Positions 16,019-23,976 of a stretch of 57,535 nucleotides of DNA are shown here, in pieces. The notes beneath the pieces are model-generated. The model did no database searches. It was not told where the DNA came from and saw only the letters and a program-made list of their open reading frames with translations. The translations under genes and the position numbers were made by a program. This stretch comes from an uncultured Bacteroidales bacterium (lineage in GTDB: Bacteria; Bacteroidota; Bacteroidia; Bacteroidales; Paludibacteraceae): positions 1 through 57,535 of the forward strand of contig CACZEL010000010.1 of the NCBI GenBank assembly GCA_902780235.1, read 5' to 3'. The number at the start of each line of letters is the position of its first letter. The first letter of the stretch is position 1.

Positions 16019-17860
16019 TTAGAACTGGAAATAGATAAAGGGTTGTACATCTGCCGTGACGAATTGATAGATCACAGCGATCGCGATACAAACGGCGATG
16101 ACAATCGCCCAAATCGGCATCGCGCTGAACCATAGCCGATAGCGTCGCTTCCAATTGGTAGGCAGCCAGTGAATGACCATACCGGCAATGAACATCGCTA
16201 CTACCCAGCGGTACTCCCATAGAAAATCAGGGATGATGGCGTTGTTCCATGCGCCGCCGATCTGGTTAACCATATTCTTCGCCGTCGCCCAAGCTACCTC
16301 ATTTGCGGTCGCAGGATCCAAGTTACTGCTTGACCGGAAGAATAAACGCGTAAAGGTGATAAACGTAAACGTCTGCAGGATCGCCCAAGCGGTACCAAGC
16401 GCTTGGGTGAACTTGGTCTCCGCTCCTTCGCATAAGAAATAGATATACCGAATCGCGGTTACAAACCACACGAGTCCTGCCCAGACAGCGAACAAACGCC
16501 AAACGGGTAGGTTGGTGTAGAAATCCGCTACGCAGAGACCTGCCGTCAACAGCGTCATGGCCGCAAAACGGATATGCCAGTTCATACCTCGCCAGATCTT
16601 CTCTACGATCATTCCGAACCCGTTGATACCGCCCCAGATGATAAAATTCCAACTCGCTCCATGCCATAAACCGCCCAAGACCTGCGTAATGAACGAGTTG
16701 AGATTCGAATAGAAGAGTTTCAGACGGTTTGAATCCTTCAAAAACCGAGGTACAAGGATCATGCCGACGATCAGTACGGCATAAGGAATCATAATTCCCA
16801 ACCACCAACCGGTGAGCGAAGCCGATACCAATGCAATGACCGTTACCCAGAAATAGGTACCAAAACCAATACTTCTGTTACCGCCCAACGGGATATACAG
16901 ATAAGTCTTGAGCCAACGCCCCAACGACATATGCCAGCGCCGCCAGAACTCTTGCGGACTCTGGGACTTGTACGGCGAGTTGAAGTTCATTGGCAGATAG
17001 AAACCCATCAGCATCGCTACGCCGATCGCTATATCCGTATAACCCGAGAAGTCGGCATAGACCTGTAGCGAGTAAGCAAACAACGCAAACAGGTTCTCAA
17101 AGCCTGAGAAGAGCAGCGGATTGTCAAACACACGGTCGATCAGGTTCACCGCCAGAAAATCCGACATAATGATCTTCTTTCCCAAACCGTTAATGATCCA
17201 GAAGACCGCGATACCAAAAGCTCTGCGGCTTAGGTGGAAAGGTTTATACAACTGCGGAATGAACTCTTCTGCCCGAACGATAGGACCTGCTACCAATTGG
17301 GGGAAGAAACTTACATAGAACCCGAAGTCAAGTATGTTCTTGACAGGTTGAATACGTCCCCGATAGACGTCCGCCGTGTAGGAGATGACTTGGAAGATAT
17401 AGAACGATATACCGACCGGCAGAATGATCTTATCTACAATCGAATAGCTTGTGCCAAACAAGTCATTGAATGCGTCCGTAAAGAAATAGGCGTACTTGAA
17501 ATAAGCCAAGAAGCCAAGATCTATCGCTACTGACAAACAGAGCCAAAAGAGTGGCTTTCGACTTTCGGCTTTCGACTTTCGACTTTTAACTATCCGTTGC
17601 GCAATCAACCAATCGGAGAGCGTGACGAAGAGCAATATGAGCAGGAACAATCCGCTGGTCTTGTAATAGAAGAACCAACTGACGAACATCAGATACACAT
17701 TGCGTAGATGCAGTTTTTTGTTGCCTAATGAATCAGGCACTCGATCCATGATCAAGGCAAACAATGCGTACACCAAAGCGAAGAAGCCCCAGAAATAGAA
17801 CTGCGTGAACAGCAGCGGGTGTTCGGCATCAAAGGCAAATATGTAGTGAAGAAAATCCAA
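16019..17860 (-). CDS. MBOAT-family polysaccharide O-acyltransferase (AlgI-like)
   Basis: Multi-pass membrane acyltransferase of 613 aa, resembling AlgI/DltB proteins that pass acyl groups to extracytoplasmic glycans. Conserved regions: PVGISFYIFQVISYTADVYRG, FFPQLVAGPIVRAEEFIPQ, DFSGYTDIAIG, SPQEFWRRWHMSLGRWL and GGLWHGASWNFIIWG with the active-site His. Residues about 90-103 (VKSRKSKAESRK) come from a CGACTTT heptad tract. The reading starts at TTG 17860, directly after an AATTTTT tract; no nearby in-frame ATG precedes the first conserved segment. It pairs with the SGNH protein upstream, as AlgI does with AlgJ/X-type partners. Confidence 0.92.
   Translation of the reverse strand: MDFLHYIFAFDAEHPLLFTQFYFWGFFALVYALFALIMDRVPDSLGNKKLHLRNVYLMFVSWFFYYKTSGLFLLILLFVTLSDWLIAQRIVKSRKSKAESRKPLFWLCLSVAIDLGFLAYFKYAYFFTDAFNDLFGTSYSIVDKIILPVGISFYIFQVISYTADVYRGRIQPVKNILDFGFYVSFFPQLVAGPIVRAEEFIPQLYKPFHLSRRAFGIAVFWIINGLGKKIIMSDFLAVNLIDRVFDNPLLFSGFENLFALFAYSLQVYADFSGYTDIAIGVAMLMGFYLPMNFNSPYKSQSPQEFWRRWHMSLGRWLKTYLYIPLGGNRSIGFGTYFWVTVIALVSASLTGWWLGIMIPYAVLIVGMILVPRFLKDSNRLKLFYSNLNSFITQVLGGLWHGASWNFIIWGGINGFGMIVEKIWRGMNWHIRFAAMTLLTAGLCVADFYTNLPVWRLFAVWAGLVWFVTAIRYIYFLCEGAETKFTQALGTAWAILQTFTFITFTRLFFRSSSNLDPATANEVAWATAKNMVNQIGGAWNNAIIPDFLWEYRWVVAMFIAGMVIHWLPTNWKRRYRLWFSAMPIWAIVIAVCIAIAVIYQFVTADVQPFIYFQF
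17554..17590 (-). repeat. in-frame heptad tract in the MBOAT gene, CGACTTT/CGGCTTT family
   Basis: Words CGACTTT, CGGCTTT, CGACTTT, CGACTTT encode KSRKSKAESRK in a predicted cytoplasmic loop. The same family occurs in dxs at 22238-22268 and encodes ESQKSKVES. Confidence 0.85.
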
Positions 17861-17886
17861 TTCTTAATTTTTAATTTTTAATTTTC
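17859..17886 (-). repeat. junction tract, AATTTTT/AATTCTT family
   Basis: Heptads between the SGNH stop codon (17878) and the TTG start of the MBOAT gene. The tract supplies the SGNH stop and abuts the unusual start. Confidence 0.75.
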
Positions 17887-19176
17887 ACTTCCCTCCAACA
17901 TCCACTCTGCCACCGCATTGCCGGCCTTGCGTGCTCCACTACGGGTAAAATGTACGCCATCCGAACCTGCTAAACCGATCTCTTGCCAACGCGCCATGCT
18001 TCCTGCGCCGCCCATCCAGCGGTAGAGACTGAAATACGCGATATTTTCTTCCAATGCCATCTTACGCAGTAACTTATCCATATACGGCACCATGGGATAA
18101 GTCTGCCATTCGCCGTCTATCTGCGTCAACATATCGCTCGGACCGATAAAGAGGATAGAGGCTTGCGGTGCACAAGCACGCAAATACTGCACTTGCTGCC
18201 GAAGTCCTTTGACGATACCTTGAATCGTACCCGGGTTCTTGTTCGACGGTATGGCGTTACCACCAAACTGCATAATGATCAACTGCACATTCTGCTCGCG
18301 GTAGAAAGTAACCAACTGCTCCCGATCCATCTTGGTGAACACCAAGCCCAGACATCCGCGCATAGGAATATTATCTACAATAACACCTGTATCGCTTTGT
18401 TGGGAGAGACCATAGACCTTCCCTTGTCCGCTGAGGAACACACTGTCGCCGGCGAAAGAATAATGTACCGAACTATCGGCAAAGACACGCCATTTCGTGT
18501 ATCGCTTTCTGCCGTCCAAAGGTGTACAAATCGCCGTCAGTTCTTCGCTGCCTTGGACCAAACTGTCGTTCATGACCGCGACTTGACCCATTACGCCATA
18601 CATCCCGTCGTCCCGTTGATCTCGTTTGGGGCCATAGACTAAATAACGTTTGGGACCTTGTGCCGGTTGAATCCAACGATCGTTCATTCGTAACTGCTGC
18701 TTCACCGTACGACTCGGAATGGTCTGCGCCAAAGGCAACAAACCGGCTCCAGAACCGCCGTACTTATTCTGCAAGGCTTCGCGTATCTGTTGACTCATTC
18801 GGTCTTCTTCGATCTGGCTGTCTCCGTAGTGCAAGACACGCACTACCTTATTGCCGCTCTCTGCCAGCGAAGCATAGAATGAACTTAAGAAAACGCGGCT
18901 GTCGGTTGTGGAGTCCACCACGATCTTCGGAATGATTACTTCCGGTTCTTTGGCTATGACGGTGTCAGGCTCCGCTTCTACTTCGACTTCTGCTTCTGCA
19001 AAAACCGGAAACTCTTCAATCGTATCATTCTCTGAAACCTCAACACTGATTTCTGAATCCTGAATGCTGAATTCTGAATCCTTATGCAACAACTGCCCAT
19101 TTGGAAATGCTTTATACAGCACTCCCAACAGACCCATTACCACGGCTATGAAAATCAGAACTTGATACGGTTTCAT
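17878..19176 (-). CDS. SGNH/GDSL-hydrolase-like membrane-anchored protein
   Basis: Protein of 432 aa with an N-terminal membrane anchor (about residues 6-25), then a low-complexity linker to about 85, then an SGNH-type domain: VLHYGDSQIEEDRM (block I Ser), IIMQFGGNAIPS, ILFIGPSDM and the C-terminal GSDGVHFTRSGARKAG with the catalytic Asp-x-x-His pair. Its position upstream of the MBOAT gene indicates a two-component O-acetylation or deacetylation system for a surface glycan in the periplasm. Residues about 36-52 come from a CTGAATC heptad tract in the linker. Confidence 0.85.
   Translation of the reverse strand: MKPYQVLIFIAVVMGLLGVLYKAFPNGQLLHKDSEFSIQDSEISVEVSENDTIEEFPVFAEAEVEVEAEPDTVIAKEPEVIIPKIVVDSTTDSRVFLSSFYASLAESGNKVVRVLHYGDSQIEEDRMSQQIREALQNKYGGSGAGLLPLAQTIPSRTVKQQLRMNDRWIQPAQGPKRYLVYGPKRDQRDDGMYGVMGQVAVMNDSLVQGSEELTAICTPLDGRKRYTKWRVFADSSVHYSFAGDSVFLSGQGKVYGLSQQSDTGVIVDNIPMRGCLGLVFTKMDREQLVTFYREQNVQLIIMQFGGNAIPSNKNPGTIQGIVKGLRQQVQYLRACAPQASILFIGPSDMLTQIDGEWQTYPMVPYMDKLLRKMALEENIAYFSLYRWMGGAGSMARWQEIGLAGSDGVHFTRSGARKAGNAVAEWMLEGSEN
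19047..19081 (-). repeat. in-frame heptad tract, CTGAATC family
   Basis: Words CTGATTT, CTGAATC, CTGAATG, CTGAATT, CTGAATC encode DSEFSIQDSEIS in the linker of the SGNH protein. The same words recur in two surface-protein genes at 35119-35146 and 54182-54213. Confidence 0.85.
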
Positions 19177-19179
19177 CCC

Positions 19180-19206
19180 CTTTCACCTTTCACTTTTCAC
19201 TTCTTC
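19180..19206 (-). repeat. junction tract, TTTCACC/TTTCACT family
   Basis: Words CTTTCAC, CTTTCAC, TTTTCAC lie between trkH (stop at 19197) and the SGNH gene; trkH's last codons are in the tract. Confidence 0.65.
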
Positions 19207-20648
19207 CAAAGCGCGCGGCTGAACAATAACAAAACCGTGAAGATCTCCAGACGACCGATCAGCATCACAAAGGTAGCAACCCATTTGGCGGCTACCGGCA
19301 GGGCTGCATAACAGCCGCTTGAACCCCATTGACCGATCGAGACACCGACGTTACCGATCATCGAAACGGCGATGCCCAAGGACTCGTCAAAACCGATACC
19401 ACAACCGCAGAACCACAGGGTCGCTAACACGATGATCGCCAGATAGAAGAACATAAACGCCATGATGTTACTGGTCGTTTGTTCGCGAAGTGTATGACCG
19501 TTAAAACGAACAGGGATAACGGCATTCGGGTGAATACGCCGTTGGATCTCGGCGTTGGCTGCCTTGGCGAAGATAGCCAAACGCACCCATTTCATACCTC
19601 CCGCCGTTGAACCCGATGCACCTCCGGTGAACATCAGGAAGAACACAATAACCCACAAAACCGGTGGCCAGATCATGTAATCAGCAGCCACAAAACCCGT
19701 ACTGGTGATCGTGGCAATAGAGGTGAATAGACCGATACGAATACTCGACCACATGCCGTGGGTATGAATGAGCAGACCGATCGCCAGAATGATACCGGCG
19801 ATGAGGCAGGCAAAGGTGTACCAACGCGTCTCTTCGTCTTTGAACATGCGCTGAGGCTTACCGCGGAAAGCGTAAATCAGTTGGGTGAAGTTGATACCCG
19901 ACAGCAACATAAACACAAGGATGATCCATTGGATCGCAGGACCGAAACTCATCACACTGTCATTATGGGTGGCAAAACCACCGGTAGAGATCGTACTCAG
20001 AGCGTGACACACGGCATCAAACTTACCCATTCCGCAGAGCCAGAGTAAGACGCCTTCGCCTACTGTCAAACCGATATAGGTGATCCACATGTGCTTTGCC
20101 GTATCAGCAATACGCGGACTGAGTTTCTCATAACTGACGCCTGTCACTTCTGCGCTATAGAGCTGCATGCCGCCGAGACCGAACATAGGCAAGATCGCCA
20201 CACTCAGCACGATGATACCCATACCGCCTATCCACTGCATCAACGATCGCCAAAGCAGTATCGAATGAGGTTGGGCTGCTACGTCCGTGAAGACGGTTGA
20301 ACCCGTCGTGGTGAAACCTGCCATGGTCTCGTACCAAGCATCGGTGAGGGCAGGCAGTACTCCGCTCAGCCAGAAAGGCAACATACCGAAGAGCGAGTAC
20401 ACCACCCAAACGGTGGCTACGATGACGTATCCTTCGCGTTCGCCGACCCGTTTCTCAGCCTTGCGACCTGCTGCTACCATCCACCAACTGCTCAGCCACG
20501 TCACCGCACTCGATACGATCCACGCACCGAAGTCCGGTTCGTCGTACCACCACGCAGTGAAGGTCGGCACTAACATAAACAGCGCCTCAAGAGTGGTCAG
20601 CACTCCCATCGTCTTAAAGACGATCCGCCAGTTGAACAATCGTGTCAT
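19197..20648 (-). CDS. trkH: TrkH-family potassium uptake membrane subunit
   Basis: Integral membrane K+ transporter subunit, 483 aa, with four pore-loop/two-helix modules. Selectivity-filter-like TTTGSTVF, STGGFATHN, TSTGFVAAD and SMIGNVGVSIG segments are visible, together with GGASGSTAGGMKW. The start overlaps the trkA stop by four bases (ATGA), so the membrane and regulatory subunits are translationally coupled. Confidence 0.94.
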   Translation of the reverse strand: MTRLFNWRIVFKTMGVLTTLEALFMLVPTFTAWWYDEPDFGAWIVSSAVTWLSSWWMVAAGRKAEKRVGEREGYVIVATVWVVYSLFGMLPFWLSGVLPALTDAWYETMAGFTTTGSTVFTDVAAQPHSILLWRSLMQWIGGMGIIVLSVAILPMFGLGGMQLYSAEVTGVSYEKLSPRIADTAKHMWITYIGLTVGEGVLLWLCGMGKFDAVCHALSTISTGGFATHNDSVMSFGPAIQWIILVFMLLSGINFTQLIYAFRGKPQRMFKDEETRWYTFACLIAGIILAIGLLIHTHGMWSSIRIGLFTSIATITSTGFVAADYMIWPPVLWVIVFFLMFTGGASGSTAGGMKWVRLAIFAKAANAEIQRRIHPNAVIPVRFNGHTLREQTTSNIMAFMFFYLAIIVLATLWFCGCGIGFDESLGIAVSMIGNVGVSIGQWGSSGCYAALPVAAKWVATFVMLIGRLEIFTVLLLFSRALWKK

Positions 20649-21979
20649 TTAAAGAATCGCTCTAAGTTACGTATCACATGACTCTTGCAGAACACCACGA
20701 CCGTATCGTTCGGGATGATCTGCGTCTCGCCGTTAACGAGAATACCTTCTCCTGCTCGTACGATACCGCCGATGGTGGCTTCTACCGGTAAATCGAGGTC
20801 TTTGACCTTGTGTTTGGTAACGATACTGCCTTCTTTGGCATCGAACTCCACGATCTCGGCGTCGGCACTCGTTAAGTTATGCACGCCGCGCACACTCGCA
20901 TCCAATAGCATCTGGTAGATATAGCTGGCGGCGATCGTCTTTTTGTTCAAAACCGTACCGATATCCAAACCTTCGGCCATCGGGATATAATCGAGGTTCT
21001 CTACCTCTGCGATCGTCTTACGTACGCCAAACCGTTTGGCAGCGAGGCAGGCGAAAATATTGGCTTCACTGCTATCCGTTACGGCTACAAAGGCGTCGGC
21101 GTCCTGGATGCCTTCTTCTTTGAGTACATCCATATCGGTGCCGTCATCATTGATAATCAGTGCATTAGGTACTTTCTCGCTTAAGATGTTACATAAGTCA
21201 CGGTCTTTCTCGATGATCTTGATACTCATCTCATCGGTTAACTCTGTCGCTGCTTTACGGGCGATACGGTCGCCGCCGAAGAAGATGACATTATTGATCT
21301 CCCGTTTGGATTTGCCGAGTTCTTCGCGCATAAACTCCATGTTCTCTTTGGGGCAAACGCAGTAAACGAGGTCGTTCTCCAGTACGCAGTCCGTACCTCT
21401 CGGGATGATCGTCTCTTGCTCGCGTTTGATGGCTACGATACGGTACTTGCCGTGGTTATAGACGCCGGACGAGAAAGGTTGTCCTAAGATCTTCGCTGTT
21501 GCACGTGCTTTGATCACGCATAACTCTAACGCGCCTTGACCCAACTGCAGGTGATACCGCATCCAATTGGTGCGCAGACTGGCTTCGATCTCATTCGCAG
21601 CCAACACCTCAGGATAGATCAAGTGGTTCAGACCCATCTTCTCGAAGAACGCTCTGTTTTCCGGTAGCAGGTACTCGTAGTTGTCGATACGCGCTAAGGT
21701 ACGCTTGGCACCTAAGGAATTAGCGATGAGACACGCGGTCATGTTCTCTGTCTCGTGCGGCGTAACGGAGATGAACAGGTCGCAGCCTTTCACGCCTATG
21801 TCCTGAAGGTCACGTATCGAAGTGGGGTTGCCAACCTTGGTCAACATATCGTAGTTGGCACTCAGGTCACCCAGCCGCTCTTGGTACTCATCCAAGAGGC
21901 TGATCTCCATATTTTCGCGACTCAGCAGTTTGGCCAAGTGTGTGCCTACTTCTCCGGCGCCAGCGATAACAATGCGCAT
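20645..21979 (-). CDS. trkA: Trk system regulatory NAD-binding subunit
   Basis: Cytoplasmic peripheral subunit with two RCK repeats: the first Rossmann fold starts at MRIVIAGAGEVGTHLAKLL, the second near residue 230 at NNVIFFGGDRIARKAATEL. TrkA_C modules follow each. The 444-aa length is typical. It binds NAD(H) and gates TrkH. It overlaps dxs upstream by 34 nt and trkH downstream by 4 nt. Confidence 0.95.
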   Translation of the reverse strand: MRIVIAGAGEVGTHLAKLLSRENMEISLLDEYQERLGDLSANYDMLTKVGNPTSIRDLQDIGVKGCDLFISVTPHETENMTACLIANSLGAKRTLARIDNYEYLLPENRAFFEKMGLNHLIYPEVLAANEIEASLRTNWMRYHLQLGQGALELCVIKARATAKILGQPFSSGVYNHGKYRIVAIKREQETIIPRGTDCVLENDLVYCVCPKENMEFMREELGKSKREINNVIFFGGDRIARKAATELTDEMSIKIIEKDRDLCNILSEKVPNALIINDDGTDMDVLKEEGIQDADAFVAVTDSSEANIFACLAAKRFGVRKTIAEVENLDYIPMAEGLDIGTVLNKKTIAASYIYQMLLDASVRGVHNLTSADAEIVEFDAKEGSIVTKHKVKDLDLPVEATIGGIVRAGEGILVNGETQIIPNDTVVVFCKSHVIRNLERFFK

Positions 21980-23856
21980 AATAATCCCTCCTTGTCTAAT
22001 TGTAACATATGATAGAGCTCTTTGGTAGAGCCATGTTCTACAAACTGATCTTTTACACCCAAACGAACCACGCGTGGACTATATCCGTGGTCAGCCATCC
22101 ACTCTAATACCGCACTACCCAAACCGCCGGTGATCATCCCGTCTTCAGCCGTTACGATAGTCTTGAACTTCTTTCCAACCTCGTGCAAAATATCCTCGTC
22201 TAAAGGCTTCAACCACCGCATATCGTAATGCGCTATGCTTTCGACTTTTGACTTTTGACTTTCGACTAAATCTATCGCTTCGCTCATGGGGTTGCCGATA
22301 GCGCCGATCGTCAGTACAGCGATGTCTTTGCCGTCACGAAGTTTGATGCCTTTGCCGTATTCTACATCTCGAGATCTCAAAGTCTCGATCGGAGTGCGTC
22401 CTCGCGGATAGCGGATCGCTACAGGGCCTTCCAAGGTCTCCGCCAGGATCATCATCTGCTTGAGGTCCTCTGCGGTGCGCGGGGCACAGATCTGCATGTT
22501 CGGAATCGGGCGTAAATACGCCAAATCCAAGAGTCCGTGGTGGGTGGCACCATCATTACCGACGATACCGGCACGGTCGATACAGAAGACTACATGCAGG
22601 TTTTGCAGCGCTACATCATGGACGATGTTGTCATAGGCACGTTGCAAGAACGTCGAGTACTCGTTGCAGTAAGGCAACATGCCGGCTTTGGCAAGACCGG
22701 CACTGAAGGTCACGGCGTGTCCTTCGGCAATGCCGACATCGAAAACGCGATCAGGCAACTCTTTCTGCATGATACTCATCGAGCAGCCACTTGGCATAGC
22801 CGGCGTAATACCTACGATCTTTTCGTTCTTCTTCGCTAACTCCAAGAGCGTCTCGCCGAACACCTCCTGCCATAAGGGCTGCACTTTGACATCTGCATTC
22901 TGAATTCTTTCGCCAGAGGCAACATCAAACTCTCCGGGTGCATGCCAAACGGTTTGGTCGTTCTCGGCGGGCGCGTAGCCTTTGCCTTTCTTGGTAATGA
23001 TATGCAGCACTTTCGGTCCGCGGTGGTTTTTGATCTCATTCAAAATACGCACCAAACCCACTACGTCATGACCATCGGTCGGCCCGAAGTAGCGGATATT
23101 AAGACCTGTGAAGATATTACTGGGCTGCTTACTGAGCGCGGCTTTCCAGTTGTTGTTGCGACGAACAATACGTTGCCGTTTCTCCTCGTTCATGAGGTGA
23201 CACTTGACGGCCAACTTATACAGCCTCCAGCGCCATTTGTTATACGTCTCACTGGTTGTTAGATCGACGAGATATTGCGTAAAACCGCCTTTCAACGGAT
23301 CAATCGCCATGTGATTGTCGTTCAGCACGATGAGCAGGTCGTTTTTGTCCATCGAGGTATTGTTCAATCCCTCAAAAGCCAAACCTCCGGTCATGGCACC
23401 ATCTCCGATAATAGCAACTACATTGCGAGATAATTTTGAATTTTGAATTTTTAATTTTGAATTAGCAATATCAAGGCCTAAAGCCGCAGATATGCTATTG
23501 CTCGCGTGTCCGGCGATGAATGCATCGTACTCGCTTTCTTTCGGATTCGTGAAGGGACTTAGACCCTTGAACTGTCGGTTGGTATGAAAACGATCGCGAC
23601 GACCGGTTAGAATCTTATGGGCATAAGCCTGATGACCGACATCCCACACCAACTTATCGTTCGGTGTATCGAAGACATAGTGCAAGGCTACAGTCAACTC
23701 GATCGTGCCCAAAGACGAAGCCAAATGACCGGGGTTCTTACTGAGCGCCTCGATGATAAAATCCCGCAATTCCGCACATACCTCCGGCAATTCCTCCACA
23801 GGAACCTTCTTCAAATCTGCCGGCGAATCAATCTTATTTATGTACTTATATTCCAT
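21946..23856 (-). CDS. dxs: 1-deoxy-D-xylulose-5-phosphate synthase with two in-frame repeat inserts
   Basis: Thiamine-diphosphate enzyme condensing pyruvate and glyceraldehyde 3-phosphate, first step of the MEP isoprenoid pathway. The ATG at 23856 (MEYKYINKIDSPADLKK) is chosen because the promoter at 23900-23930 lies within a longer upstream reading. The protein is 636 aa. Motifs: WDVGHQAYAHKILTGRRD at about 73-90, ThDP motif GDGAMTGG at 151-158 and the transketolase pyrimidine domain with GIAEGHAVTFSAGLA. Inserts at about 130-144 (NSKLKIQNSKLS, just before the ThDP motif) and near 555 (ESQKSKVES) are heptad tracts. Confidence 0.95.
   Translation of the reverse strand: MEYKYINKIDSPADLKKVPVEELPEVCAELRDFIIEALSKNPGHLASSLGTIELTVALHYVFDTPNDKLVWDVGHQAYAHKILTGRRDRFHTNRQFKGLSPFTNPKESEYDAFIAGHASNSISAALGLDIANSKLKIQNSKLSRNVVAIIGDGAMTGGLAFEGLNNTSMDKNDLLIVLNDNHMAIDPLKGGFTQYLVDLTTSETYNKWRWRLYKLAVKCHLMNEEKRQRIVRRNNNWKAALSKQPSNIFTGLNIRYFGPTDGHDVVGLVRILNEIKNHRGPKVLHIITKKGKGYAPAENDQTVWHAPGEFDVASGERIQNADVKVQPLWQEVFGETLLELAKKNEKIVGITPAMPSGCSMSIMQKELPDRVFDVGIAEGHAVTFSAGLAKAGMLPYCNEYSTFLQRAYDNIVHDVALQNLHVVFCIDRAGIVGNDGATHHGLLDLAYLRPIPNMQICAPRTAEDLKQMMILAETLEGPVAIRYPRGRTPIETLRSRDVEYGKGIKLRDGKDIAVLTIGAIGNPMSEAIDLVESQKSKVESIAHYDMRWLKPLDEDILHEVGKKFKTIVTAEDGMITGGLGSAVLEWMADHGYSPRVVRLGVKDQFVEHGSTKELYHMLQLDKEGLLCALLSLAPEK
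22238..22268 (-). repeat. in-frame heptad tract in dxs, CGACTTT/TGACTTT family
   Basis: Words CTTTCGA, CTTTTGA, CTTTTGA, CTTTCGA encode ESQKSKVES between the pyrimidine and C-terminal domains. Confidence 0.82.
23431..23465 (-). repeat. in-frame heptad tract in dxs, AATTTTG/AATTTTT family
   Basis: Words AATTTTG, AATTTTG, AATTTTT, AATTTTG encode NSKLKIQNSKLS between LGLDIA and RNVVAIIGDG. The dapB insert at 14829-14862 gives nearly the same peptide. Confidence 0.85.
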
Positions 23857-23899
23857 GCTTTTCGCATATGCGCATACTCGCGCAAAATAAAATCGGCGG

Positions 23900-23930
23900 C
23901 AAAGGTACAACAAAATTTGCATATATGCAA
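23900..23930 (-). promoter_or_regulatory. dxs promoter
   Basis: Minus-strand TTG (23928-23930), 20-nt spacer, TACCTTTG (23900-23907). It stands back to back with the murF-alr promoter; the two -33 elements are only about 8 nt apart. Confidence 0.75.
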
Positions 23931-23937
23931 GTTTTTT

Positions 23938-23968
23938 TTGCATAATTCGAAAAAAAGCAGTAATTTTG
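23938..23968 (+). promoter_or_regulatory. murF-alr promoter
   Basis: TTG (23938-23940), 20-nt spacer, TAATTTTG (23961-23968), with the ATG nine bases downstream at 23977, so the transcript is nearly leaderless. Confidence 0.75.
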
Positions 23969-23976
23969 CAGCCAAT

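Noticed and set aside
23617-23976. N-terminal extension of the MurF-Alr reading
   Set aside because: It runs antisense through dxs and the promoter at 23938-23968, and the conserved MKLFEIKHAIGG start is at 23977.
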